Part shown: piece after piece, positions 8,728 through 16,741 of the stretch
Position numbering within the stretch: the stretch's first letter is position 1
How the letters are laid out: every line of letters starts with the position of its first letter
The notes under the pieces: model-generated
Told to the model about the DNA's origin: nothing
Seen by the model: only the letters and a program-made list of their open reading frames with translations
The model's database searches: none
Made by a program: the position numbers and the translations under genes
Assembly: GCF_037080055.1 (NCBI RefSeq)
Contig: NZ_JBAOJI010000006.1
Coordinates: forward strand, 124,001 to 188,000
Origin: Halovenus sp037080055
GTDB taxonomy: Archaea > Halobacteriota > Halobacteria > Halobacteriales > Haloarculaceae
DNA: 64,000 nt
Direction of reading: 5' to 3'

Positions 8728-9597
8728 TCACTTCTCGTTCATCGCCTCGCTCGCGAGATTGCGCCCTTTCGCGTTCAGGCTGACCTCGGTCCGTTCGCGG
8801 ACCTTGTCGACGGCCCCGGCGTCCAGCAACTTCTGGTAGATCTCTTCGACTTCCTCGACATCCGTCCCGACGAAGTCGGCCATCTCGAACGGCGAGACGC
8901 CGGAGTACAGCGCCATCAACACCTGACTGTCCAGATCGTCGAGTTCGTACTCGTTCTGGCGGTTCTCGATGGTGTTGCGCAGGAGTGTCGCCAGCGCCCG
9001 GGGATGCCACGTCACGCCCGAGAAGTGTGTCTCGACGCTGCGATCCTCTTCGTCGGTGTGTTCGACTTTGACGACCTCGCGCTGCTCGCCGGCGACCTGC
9101 TCGGTCGCGGTTTCGACGGTCCCCACGTCGTCGATGGGGAAGGTGACGGTCTCGTTGTCGGGTAGACCGAGGACGATTTCGTCGTCATCCAGGCGAAAGC
9201 GAGCCTTCGACCAGGAGGCATCCTCCTGGACGACGCCGCCGACGATGGCCGGATACTTGACGAGAATGACCTCGTCGTGCAGCGCGGCCCGGCAGTATTC
9301 GGACTCGAAGTCCCCCATCTCCTGGGCGTCGACGAGAATGACGTTGTTGCCAATCTGGAGTGCTGTCGCGCCCGGTGCGGTCATTCCGTCGGGGACGAGA
9401 TCTTCGTCTTTCTCGGGGACGAGAATCTTCGAGTGGGGAATCGCCTGCTTGTTGCTACTCGTCGAGAGCACCAGTCGCTCGCTGCTGATCACGATCCGGC
9501 AGGAGCGCCACTGTGCGTCTGGCAGTGGCTCGCCGTTTTTGACGGCGTAGAGGTAATCCCCCTGTGTGTCGACGAGTTTTTCTTCCCCTTCGCTCAT
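8728..9597 (-). CDS. CheF-family chemotaxis/archaellum adaptor, paralogue B
   Basis: A 289-aa paralogue of the neighbouring CheF gene, same strand. Shared blocks include DTQGDYLYAVKNG at the N-terminus, KYPAIVGGVVQEDASW in the middle, a conserved VEHTDEED segment, and the C-terminal ALYSGVSPFEMADFVG module. The two copies are clearly diverged over most of their length, so the duplication is old. It probably acts in the same adaptor role between CheY-type signalling and the archaellar motor, perhaps with a different partner. A nested palindromic element separates it from pus10. Confidence 0.87.
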   Translation of the reverse strand: MSEGEEKLVDTQGDYLYAVKNGEPLPDAQWRSCRIVISSERLVLSTSSNKQAIPHSKILVPEKDEDLVPDGMTAPGATALQIGNNVILVDAQEMGDFESEYCRAALHDEVILVKYPAIVGGVVQEDASWSKARFRLDDDEIVLGLPDNETVTFPIDDVGTVETATEQVAGEQREVVKVEHTDEEDRSVETHFSGVTWHPRALATLLRNTIENRQNEYELDDLDSQVLMALYSGVSPFEMADFVGTDVEEVEEIYQKLLDAGAVDKVRERTEVSLNAKGRNLASEAMNEK

Positions 9598-9699
9598 GGA
9601 CGACTGTTCTGTGAGAAGCTAACGCGTCCACCTACATAACTCTCCATATCTGCTAGGGGTTGTTGTTTGCTGGTGAGTTGTTGGGGAGTCGGTGACTGC

Positions 9700-9891
9700 G
9701 AACAGCCAGAAAGCCCCGGTGGGCTACGCTCCCGCGACTCGCTGCGCGCCGTGGGTGCTTGCGTCACCGGGAGACACCGTCTCCCGAGGCCGCGGCGAAG
9801 CCGCGACCGTCGGGGTTCGCGTAGCCCACCGCCCCTTTCAGTCCCACCCCACGTGGCCTGTGACACAATCTACGGGGCTTTCTGGCTGTTC
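9700..9891. repeat. Nested inverted-repeat intergenic element
   Basis: The outer arms GAACAGCCAGAAAGCCCC (9700-9717) and its exact reverse complement (9874-9891) bound the element. Inside are a second perfect pair CGGTGGGCTACGC (9717-9729) / GCGTAGCCCACCG (9819-9831), a hairpin GGGAGAC-ACC-GTCTCCC (9769-9785) and a hairpin CGCGGC-GAA-GCCGCG (9791-9805). There is no credible ORF. It fills most of the 384-bp gap between the second CheF gene and pus10. The structure suggests a small non-autonomous repeat or a structured RNA. Confidence 0.75.
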
Positions 9892-9981
9892 TAACCTGCA
9901 ACATCTGGATTTCAATGAACGTGTTCCCATACAAATCATCGCTCCGAAACTGAATTACGGACCGGGGACAACCTTCGGGTA

Positions 9982-11262
9982 ATGGACGTTCTTTCGCTTA
10001 CACGCCGCGCGCTGGAGACAGGGCCGCTCTGTGATCCCTGTCTCGGCCGCCTCGTCGCCGACCGGAGCTTCGGACTCACCAACCGCGAACGGGGCCGCGG
10101 CCTCCGCACCGCCGTCGCGCTCGCCGACGACGACGATTTCGAGGCCGGCGACGACTGCTGGGTCTGTGAAAACGAATGCGAACGCTACGACTGGTGGGCC
10201 AGACAGGCCGCAAGCGCCGTCCGCGGCTACCAGTTCGAGGGCTACCAGATCGGGACCCGCGTCCCGCCGCTGATCGAGGAAAACGACCGTCTGCTCCGTG
10301 AGGATGTCGGGCTCGACCCCGAAGCAGGTGAACTGCTCAAAAGCGAGTTCAACCGCGAGGTCGGCAAGCGATTCGGACAGGAGACCGACACCGAGGTCGA
10401 TTTCGGCCGGCCGGACGTGCTCGTGCTCTGTGACCTCGCCACCGACGATGTCGAGGTGCAGGTCAACTCCGCGTTCGTCTACGGCCGCTATCGAAAGATC
10501 AAGCGGGATATCCCACAGACTGAGTGGCCCTGCCGGGAGTGCAACGGCACCGGAATCAACCGCGACGAGGAGTGTTCCGGGTGCGATGGCACCGGTTATC
10601 GCTACGACGAGAGCGTCGAACAGCTCACCGTCCCGCCCGTCGAGGAGGCGATGAACGGCGAGGACAGCACCTTTCACGGCGCGGGTCGGGAAGATGTCGA
10701 CGCGAAGATGCTCGGCACCGGCCGCCCGTTCGTGATCGAAATCGACGAACCCCGCAAGCGCAACGTCGATACCGATGCTCTGGAGGAGGAGATCAACGAG
10801 TTCGCCGACGGAAAGGTCGAGGTCGAGGGACTCCGACTCGCGACCCACGAGATGGTCGAACGCGTCAAGGAACACGACGCGAGCAAGACCTACCGGATGG
10901 ACGTGGAGTTCGGTGAACCAGTCGATGCCGAGGCGTTCGAGGCGGCTCTCGACGCGCTGGAGGGCGCAACCATCGAGCAGGACACGCCACAGCGAGTCTC
11001 ACATCGCCGGGCCGCGAAGACGCGAATTCGCGATGTCTACGAAACTTCGGGTGAACTCGACGACGGGACGACTGCGACCGTCGAAGTCCACGGCGAGGGA
11101 GGGCTGTACGTCAAGGAACTCGTCAGCAGCGACGAGGGCCGGACGGAGCCAAGTCTGGCTGGCGAACTCGGCGTCGAGGCCGAGGTGACCGCGCTGGACG
11201 TGCTCCGCGTCGAGGGCGAGGACGAACCGTTCGCCAAACCCGAGTTTTTCCGCGAGGAGTGA
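9982..11262 (+). CDS. pus10: tRNA pseudouridine synthase Pus10
   Basis: A 426-aa Pus10, the archaeal enzyme that makes pseudouridine 54 and 55 in the tRNA T-loop. The N-terminal THUMP-like region carries metal-binding cysteines C17/C20 and C59/C62/C66. The catalytic core contains GREDVDAKMLGTGRP (about 236-249) with the active-site aspartate in the EDVD stretch. Between them (residues 184-205) are two CxxCxGTG-like repeats that look like a zinc-finger insertion. The ATG has an AATTACGG TATA-like box about 27 nt upstream. Confidence 0.95.
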   Translation: MDVLSLTRRALETGPLCDPCLGRLVADRSFGLTNRERGRGLRTAVALADDDDFEAGDDCWVCENECERYDWWARQAASAVRGYQFEGYQIGTRVPPLIEENDRLLREDVGLDPEAGELLKSEFNREVGKRFGQETDTEVDFGRPDVLVLCDLATDDVEVQVNSAFVYGRYRKIKRDIPQTEWPCRECNGTGINRDEECSGCDGTGYRYDESVEQLTVPPVEEAMNGEDSTFHGAGREDVDAKMLGTGRPFVIEIDEPRKRNVDTDALEEEINEFADGKVEVEGLRLATHEMVERVKEHDASKTYRMDVEFGEPVDAEAFEAALDALEGATIEQDTPQRVSHRRAAKTRIRDVYETSGELDDGTTATVEVHGEGGLYVKELVSSDEGRTEPSLAGELGVEAEVTALDVLRVEGEDEPFAKPEFFREE

Positions 11263-11324
11263 GCCAGACGCCGCGGGGATCGGCCGGCCATTAGGTCTAT
11301 TTTACTCGATGGTTGAGTAGGGGT

Positions 11325-13445
11325 GTGCGCAGTCGAACTATTCACGTCGTCGTCGTTGTGCTCGCAGTGGCGGGACTGCTGACCGTCGGGGTCGGCAGCG
11401 TCGCCGCTTCCCATGGCGAGGATGTCGACGACAAGGAGATTGTCGAGGTCCAGACCGTTTCTGACGACCCCGAGCAGGGAATCGTTCAGGTCGAATTACG
11501 GTATCATATCGGCTCTGACGTGGCCGGGATGCAGACCGAACCTGCCGGGTCGAACTACGAAGTCGTCGGGACGAACGGATTCGAGATTACCGACGGAGCC
11601 GGCCCGAAATACGAGTGGGACAAAGAGACCAGCGATCCCACGATCGATTTCCGAGTGCCGATCAACGAGACCGCGGGCGATGCGTACGATTACGTCGACG
11701 CCGGTGACTGGGTACTGACGAAACGTCCACTCCGTACGGACATTCTCCGCGGGGCCATCGGATACGATCCGGCGCAGATCGAAATTAACCGACTCACCAC
11801 CGCCGGTGAGGAAGGCGTCGCCGCCGACGGTATGATCTACCTTGGAGCCTACGAGTCCTACGAGTTCAGTTCTGCCGACGAGCAATTCGAACTCGTCGTC
11901 AGCGATGCCGCAGATCCCGACTGGACGGTCGCGGAGATCCGCGAGCGACTGATCGCAACATCGGATCGGTTCGACGTGGGCGCGAAATCCGACCGAGTGA
12001 CTGTCTTCGCCGTCACCGATCCGCTCCGAGAGGGCGGGTTAGCGACGAGCACGAACGCAGCCTTTTGGGTTCACCAGGCAGGCCTCACCGAGTCGCAGAC
12101 GACCCTCTTTCACGAGTACGTCCACAGCAGACAGGACTACGACCGCACCGAGGCTGTCGAGTGGACGATCGAGGGCAGCGCTGACTACTACGGGAAACTG
12201 CTCGCGCTGAAAGACGGCACCATCGAGTATCACCGCTTCCACCACCTGCTGGAGCAGGGCAACGAGTACGACGACGCGATTCTCGCCGACCGAGACTCCT
12301 GGGCGGGGACGAGAGCCAACTACGAACTCGGCGCACTGACCATCGCCACGATGGACGAACGCCTCCGCGACGACGGCGCAACCTACGCCGACATCTTCCG
12401 CGAAAAAAACGCCGTCGACAGCCAGATCACCGACAGCGACTTCGAGTCGCTGGCAGTCGACCGTGACGGCGACATGGCTGACTTTTTCGACCAGCATATC
12501 CGCTCGACACCACCCGAAATGTCCGTCCCGGACCCGACGGTCTACGACGGACCGAACACCGGTGCAACGCTCGCTCTGTCGGTCCCGGAACTCGATCTGG
12601 CGACCGGTGAGACCGAGCGGGTGACCGTCACGCTCGCAAATACTGGCTCGGAGTCGAGTCTCGCTCCGCAACTGTCGGCCGATGCGTCCGACGCTGTGAC
12701 CGTCTCACTCGCCGATTCTGATGGCTCCGGCGTCACCGAGACAGACGAGGGCTGGGTGTTCGATCATCTTCCGGCCGGCGAACGCTACGAACTGACGCTG
12801 ACTGTCGAGGCCGAGGCGACCGACGGCGAGCAGATCCAGTTCTCAGCCGGCGATCTCAGCAAGCAGCGCGATTCGGTGAGCGTCACACTCGATTCGTCCG
12901 AATCGATCGCCGCGACGCTGGACACGCCAGCAGAGGGGACGGCAGGAGAGACGATCAATGCGACAGCAGCGACGACACCTGCGGATGCCGATATCGCCGA
13001 CTACTCCTTTACGATTACCGGGCCCGGTGGCGAGCAGACGCTCGACACCAGCGTTCCGACGGTGACGTTCACTCCCGAGGAGTCCGGCGAGTACACCGTC
13101 TCGGTCACGGCGACGGCCGCTGATGGCCGAACTGCTACTGCGAATCGTTTCGTCGACGTTGCGCCTGCGGAGACAGACGACGAGAGTACCGGTGAGGAGT
13201 CTACTGACGACGGGACGACGGACGACAATTCGACCGATGACAGCACTGACGGCGACTCGACCGATGACGATACTGGGGCCGACGGATCGGACGAGACCGC
13301 AGACGACGGGATGACCGAAACCGTCGACGGCGAACCAGACGAACCAGACGGAACCAGCGATGGCTTCGGCGACGGGTTCGGGCCGGCCGTCGTCGTCGGC
13401 GGTATCCTCGCGCTGACGCTTCTGGCCCGCCGTCGCTCTCACTGA
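11325..13445 (+). CDS. Cell-surface HExxH metalloprotease with PGF-CTERM-like anchor
   Basis: A 706-aa secreted protein. It has an N-terminal Sec-type hydrophobic signal (VVVVVLAVAGLLTVGVGS), a peptidase domain with HEYVH (H263, E264, H267) and a downstream Glu in WTIEGSADYY (E283) as in gluzincins, then Ig-like or CARDB-like beta domains. An Asp/Thr/Ser-rich linker precedes a C-terminal DGFGPAVVVGG segment, a hydrophobic helix and LARRR. The tail resembles the PGF-CTERM archaeosortase signal although DGFG replaces PGFG. The frame also allows TTG at 11313. GTG 11325 is preferred because a TATA-like CTATTTTACT lies about 27 nt upstream. Confidence 0.8.
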   Translation: MRSRTIHVVVVVLAVAGLLTVGVGSVAASHGEDVDDKEIVEVQTVSDDPEQGIVQVELRYHIGSDVAGMQTEPAGSNYEVVGTNGFEITDGAGPKYEWDKETSDPTIDFRVPINETAGDAYDYVDAGDWVLTKRPLRTDILRGAIGYDPAQIEINRLTTAGEEGVAADGMIYLGAYESYEFSSADEQFELVVSDAADPDWTVAEIRERLIATSDRFDVGAKSDRVTVFAVTDPLREGGLATSTNAAFWVHQAGLTESQTTLFHEYVHSRQDYDRTEAVEWTIEGSADYYGKLLALKDGTIEYHRFHHLLEQGNEYDDAILADRDSWAGTRANYELGALTIATMDERLRDDGATYADIFREKNAVDSQITDSDFESLAVDRDGDMADFFDQHIRSTPPEMSVPDPTVYDGPNTGATLALSVPELDLATGETERVTVTLANTGSESSLAPQLSADASDAVTVSLADSDGSGVTETDEGWVFDHLPAGERYELTLTVEAEATDGEQIQFSAGDLSKQRDSVSVTLDSSESIAATLDTPAEGTAGETINATAATTPADADIADYSFTITGPGGEQTLDTSVPTVTFTPEESGEYTVSVTATAADGRTATANRFVDVAPAETDDESTGEESTDDGTTDDNSTDDSTDGDSTDDDTGADGSDETADDGMTETVDGEPDEPDGTSDGFGDGFGPAVVVGGILALTLLARRRSH

Positions 13446-13879
13446 TCGACGACGGTTTCTCCCGACAGCGGGTCGTGTGCGCGTTCGACGGCATCGAGTA
13501 AATTCTCTCTGGTCGCCGCGTAGAAGAGATGCGTCTCACAGCCGCAATCTGAACAGCCGAACCCGGACACTGCAGGACCGTCGAGCGCTGCAGCGACCGA
13601 ACACTCACCGTCGACGCCACTCGTTCGGACCACACCTGCCAGTCGACTCTCGGGGTGGCCCAGCAGATAATCGATATGCCAGTGTCGGGTCGCTCGCTCG
13701 CCGGCCGCGAGTTCGCGGTGACGGTCGATCCGTGAGAACCCACCCGATCCGAGTGCACTCCCGACGTAGGCGTACCAGCCAGCGTCGAAGGTCTCCGTAC
13801 CAAGTGCTCCGACGCCGATATCGGCCGTCTCCGAGAGTTCGACGACGAGCGTATAGGTGCCGCCAGTCTGCTCGCTCAT
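13439..13879 (-). CDS. DUF123 / GIY-YIG-like nuclease family protein
   Basis: A 146-aa protein of the DUF123 family, which is related to GIY-YIG endonucleases. The N-terminal GTYTLVVEL, the GWYAYVGSALGSGG segment (the GIY/YIG equivalent), the RHWHIDYLLGH block and the C-terminal GFGCSDCGCETHLFY cysteine motif are as in the family. It probably binds or cuts nucleic acid, but no substrate is established. It converges with the surface protease gene and their last 7 nt overlap. Confidence 0.82.
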   Translation of the reverse strand: MSEQTGGTYTLVVELSETADIGVGALGTETFDAGWYAYVGSALGSGGFSRIDRHRELAAGERATRHWHIDYLLGHPESRLAGVVRTSGVDGECSVAAALDGPAVSGFGCSDCGCETHLFYAATRENLLDAVERAHDPLSGETVVDQ

Positions 13880-13950
13880 CAGGCGCAGTTTCGGTCTGAT
13901 TCACTTAGGACCACTGTCTGGGAGAAAAGCCGCCGAGCCACAGAACAGAG

Positions 13951-14793
13951 CTATCCGAATTTGCCGGTGATGTAATCCTCGACGCGCTGGTGTTCGGGAT
14001 TCTCGAAGATTTTCTGCGTGTGGTCGTACTCGACGAGTTCGCCGCCGGTCAGGAAGACAGCGGTCATATCCGAGATTCGGGCGGCCTGCTGCATGTTGTG
14101 CGTCACGACGACCACCGTGTAGTCCTTCGCCAGATCCTCGATCAGATCCTCGATTTTCGAGGTGGCGACGGGATCCAGCGCCGAGGCGGGTTCGTCCATC
14201 AGGAGGACCTCGGGGTCGGGTGCGATGGCGCGGGCGATACAGAGCCGCTGTTGCTGGCCGCCGGAGAGATCCAGTCCCGATGTGTGCAGTTGATCTTTCA
14301 CTTCGTCCCACAGCGCCGCCCGCCGGAGCGCGTCCTCGACCTGTTCGTCGAGATTTTCGACTTTGTCCTGGACGCGCAGGCCGTAGGCGACGTTGTCGTA
14401 GATGCTTTTCGGGAAGGGGTTGGGTTCCTGGAAGACCATCCCGACGGTTCGGCGCAACGCGACCGGATCGACATCCTCGTCGTAGAGATTCTTGTCCCGG
14501 AAATGGAGTTCTCCCTCGACGCGAGCGCTCGTGATGAGGTCATTCATCCGGTTGACACACCGCAGAAACGTCGATTTCCCACAGCCAGACGGGCCGATTA
14601 GCGCGGTCACCTGCTGTTCGGGAATCGGGAGGTTGATATCCTTCAGCGCCTGCTCCTCGCCGTAGTAGACATCTAGGTTCTCCGCCTCGATGATCGTCTC
14701 ACTCAGCGATTCCGTTCCGGCGTCGTCCGGGACCTCTGTCTGTGGCTGTGTGATCGATTCGGTTGTCTCTGTGGTCTCGTTCTGAAAGCTCAT
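13951..14793 (-). CDS. pstB: Phosphate ABC transporter ATP-binding protein PstB (orphan)
   Basis: A 280-aa PstB ATPase that energises high-affinity phosphate uptake. Walker A is GPSGCGKST (67-75), the ABC signature is LSGGQQQR, and Walker B with the D-loop is LLMDEPASALDP. The Thr/Glu-rich first 33 residues are a typical haloarchaeal extension. Unlike usual pst operons, no pstS, pstC, pstA or phoU adjoins it: the downstream gene is DUF123 and the upstream genes are membrane and replication genes. Its ATG overlaps the stop codon of a 61-aa leader ORF (ATGA), which suggests coupled translation. Confidence 0.93.
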   Translation of the reverse strand: MSFQNETTETTESITQPQTEVPDDAGTESLSETIIEAENLDVYYGEEQALKDINLPIPEQQVTALIGPSGCGKSTFLRCVNRMNDLITSARVEGELHFRDKNLYDEDVDPVALRRTVGMVFQEPNPFPKSIYDNVAYGLRVQDKVENLDEQVEDALRRAALWDEVKDQLHTSGLDLSGGQQQRLCIARAIAPDPEVLLMDEPASALDPVATSKIEDLIEDLAKDYTVVVVTHNMQQAARISDMTAVFLTGGELVEYDHTQKIFENPEHQRVEDYITGKFG

Positions 14794-14975
14794 AGTTCAG
14801 GGATCTCCGTGTGTGACTGCCGTTGCTGACTGCGCTTGTGTTGTCGTGACCAGTCTGAACGCCGCGTGGGGAAAAAATCGAGTCCGGCTCTGCCATTCGA
14901 ACGCTCGGTCAATCGGCGGTGTGCAAAATCGCCGCTTGCTGTTCTCACACCAGCACGATCTGCACGCGTTCCCAT
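14790..14975 (-). CDS. Possible 61-aa basic leader ORF coupled to pstB
   Basis: The ATG at 14975 lies 27 nt downstream of a TATA-like box (centre near 15002), where a leaderless transcript would start. The frame runs 61 codons and its TGA overlaps the pstB ATG (ATGA). The predicted peptide is very rich in Arg, Ser and His (MGTRADRAGV at its start), unlike normal acidic haloarchaeal proteins, and matches no family I know. It may be a regulatory leader rather than a functional protein, or a chance frame. Confidence 0.35.
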   Translation of the reverse strand: MGTRADRAGVRTASGDFAHRRLTERSNGRAGLDFFPTRRSDWSRQHKRSQQRQSHTEIPEL

Positions 14976-14997
14976 TGACGACACTTACCAGCGAATC

Positions 14998-15007
14998 GCA
15001 TAAATAC
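14998..15007 (-). promoter_or_regulatory. Predicted TATA box of the pstB transcript
   Basis: On the minus strand the box reads GTATTTATGC in an AT-rich stretch (14998-15060) that stands out from the GC-rich background. It is the best promoter candidate between pstB and the next gene and predicts transcription from about 14975, leaving 182 nt before the pstB ATG. Confidence 0.5.
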
Positions 15008-15079
15008 TGTGCTATTAATTATATTGAGGTGCCAGAAGTGGAATATAGAGCTATATAGAGTTCTCGGCAGTGCCCGTCG

Positions 15080-15736
15080 TCAACTGCTCGCCGGTTCGTC
15101 GTCGCCACGGTTCCGGAGTTGTCGAGCACCCGGAAGCCTGGCGACGAGTCCGGTCACCCAGCCGAGTTTGAACAGTCCGAACTGTGACAGCACGCCGAGA
15201 GCGAAGAGGACGAGGAAGATAGGCGCAGTCGCCTCGAAGATCAGCGGGTCGATCGTCAGATCGCTCTGAGCGGTCCGGAGACCGCTGATCGTCAGCTGTC
15301 GGGAGACGAGTGCAGCACCCATCGCGGAGGTGATGAAGACCATCATCGTCTTGGTCATCAGCGAACCCAGCACTGCCGCGGCCAGTCCGACGCCGACTGC
15401 GATTCCGGCCGCCGCCAGTCCCGTGTTTCCGAGTGCTGGCGCGACGGCGACCATCCCGAAGTAGCTCCCGACCAGAAAGCTGATCGCGGCGACGGCGAAA
15501 GACAGCAACAGATAGGTCAGGAGAATTCCCCCAATCGCGCCGATTGGGATCGCGATGATCGTCGCGATCAATCCCTCTACCCCGACGAAACCGCCGATCG
15601 TCGGTGCGACGAGATACCCCCCACCTGCACCAACGATGGCTCCGAGCAGGCCAACGCCGTACACCGAGAGCACCGCTCCGAAAAACAACAGTACAGAACC
15701 TCCTAACACGAATGCGACATCGAGTAGTTCGACCAT
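15080..15736 (-). CDS. Polytopic membrane protein, DUF4203/TMEM198-like
   Basis: A 218-aa integral membrane protein with about seven hydrophobic segments rich in Gly and Ala. The sequence style (GGSVLLFFGAVLSVYGVG, then GAIVGAGGGYLVAPTIGG) resembles DUF4203/TMEM198-like proteins of unknown function. The C-terminal 25 residues are polar and probably cytoplasmic. The start could also be the GTG at 15742, two codons upstream. It lies 56 nt after the GINS gene on the same strand and may be transcribed with it. Confidence 0.65.
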   Translation of the reverse strand: MVELLDVAFVLGGSVLLFFGAVLSVYGVGLLGAIVGAGGGYLVAPTIGGFVGVEGLIATIIAIPIGAIGGILLTYLLLSFAVAAISFLVGSYFGMVAVAPALGNTGLAAAGIAVGVGLAAAVLGSLMTKTMMVFITSAMGAALVSRQLTISGLRTAQSDLTIDPLIFEATAPIFLVLFALGVLSQFGLFKLGWVTGLVARLPGARQLRNRGDDEPASS

Positions 15737-15792
15737 ACTCACGTTCTTTCCAACGAGACGAGAAAACCTTTGTGCCTCCCGGGGTCTCGGCG

Positions 15793-16728
15793 CTATAACT
15801 GCTCTGCCGCATCGCGGTCGATGAGTATGGAGGCGTTACTCTCCGGCAGTGTTACGATATCGTCTCGTTCGAGATCGTAATCGCGCTCGTCGGAGCCGAC
15901 GAAGGTCCCGACATCGTCGGTGATCCGCACTGTCTGGCGCTGGATCGCCGGCGGCTCGCTGTCAGTCCCGGGGGATGTTCCCTCGGTACTGGCGGCGGTT
16001 GCCGGCTTCCCCCCGTCGTTTCTGACTGCATCCCCCTGGTGAGTCGGCGCCTCTGGGTGGCCCGGATCGGCCGTGTCCGGTGCTCTCTCTCCGACGTGGT
16101 CGGACTCCTGGGGAGGCATCTCTCGGTCGGCACCCTGCTCTGTCGGCGGCTGGTCACCGCCGGTTGGTGGCCGCTCTGCGGGCGGCTCTGGATCTGCGTC
16201 GGCCGGCGGCTCTGTCGGAGCCGAAATTTCTGCTGGTGGCTCCGAATCGGCCGCCGTCTCGTCGCCCGTCCCCATGAGATCGGCAGCCGACACGTCCGGC
16301 TCTGGAGCCGTCGTCCCCGCTGTCTCGTCCGTCGGCGGCTCCTCGCCGTCGAGTACCGCGAGGACGTGCTGGCGGTTGGCTTTGATGTTCTCGACCAGCG
16401 TGTCGAACAGATCCTGCTCTTCTTTGGTCATGCCCTCGGCCTCTGCGGGGAGGTCGGCCGCGGCGAAGGAGGCGGCCTTGACAATTTTGCCGACGCGTTT
16501 CTCGTAAATCGCCTCGACAGTCTGTTCGGCGGTGTTGATCTCGTCGGTGAGTTGGCTGACCTCGGGCGAGTCGAACGGATCGTCCGCGCGCTCAGCGGCG
16601 CGGTCGCGTTCGGTCTGGAGTTGCTGGATGAACTCGCCAGCGTCGGCGTAGAAACTCTCGCGCAGCTGCTGGAGCTTGTCGGTCTGGCGCTCGCGGTCGC
16701 GCGCGGCCTGTAGTTCTTCCAAGTTCAT
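15793..16728 (-). CDS. GINS-family DNA replication protein
   Basis: A 311-aa protein with the layout of archaeal GINS (Gins51-like): an N-terminal alpha-helical A domain (about 1-120, starting MNLEELQAARDRERQ), a long Pro/Glu/Thr-rich low-complexity linker (about 125-260) and a C-terminal beta B domain (VRITDDVGTFVGSDER onward). GINS joins MCM and GAN/RecJ in the replicative helicase complex. The gene follows priS by 13 nt, the common archaeal primase-GINS pairing. The linker makes it longer than most archaeal GINS proteins. Confidence 0.83.
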   Translation of the reverse strand: MNLEELQAARDRERQTDKLQQLRESFYADAGEFIQQLQTERDRAAERADDPFDSPEVSQLTDEINTAEQTVEAIYEKRVGKIVKAASFAAADLPAEAEGMTKEEQDLFDTLVENIKANRQHVLAVLDGEEPPTDETAGTTAPEPDVSAADLMGTGDETAADSEPPAEISAPTEPPADADPEPPAERPPTGGDQPPTEQGADREMPPQESDHVGERAPDTADPGHPEAPTHQGDAVRNDGGKPATAASTEGTSPGTDSEPPAIQRQTVRITDDVGTFVGSDERDYDLERDDIVTLPESNASILIDRDAAEQL

Positions 16729-16741
16729 TCCTGTTCTCCGG

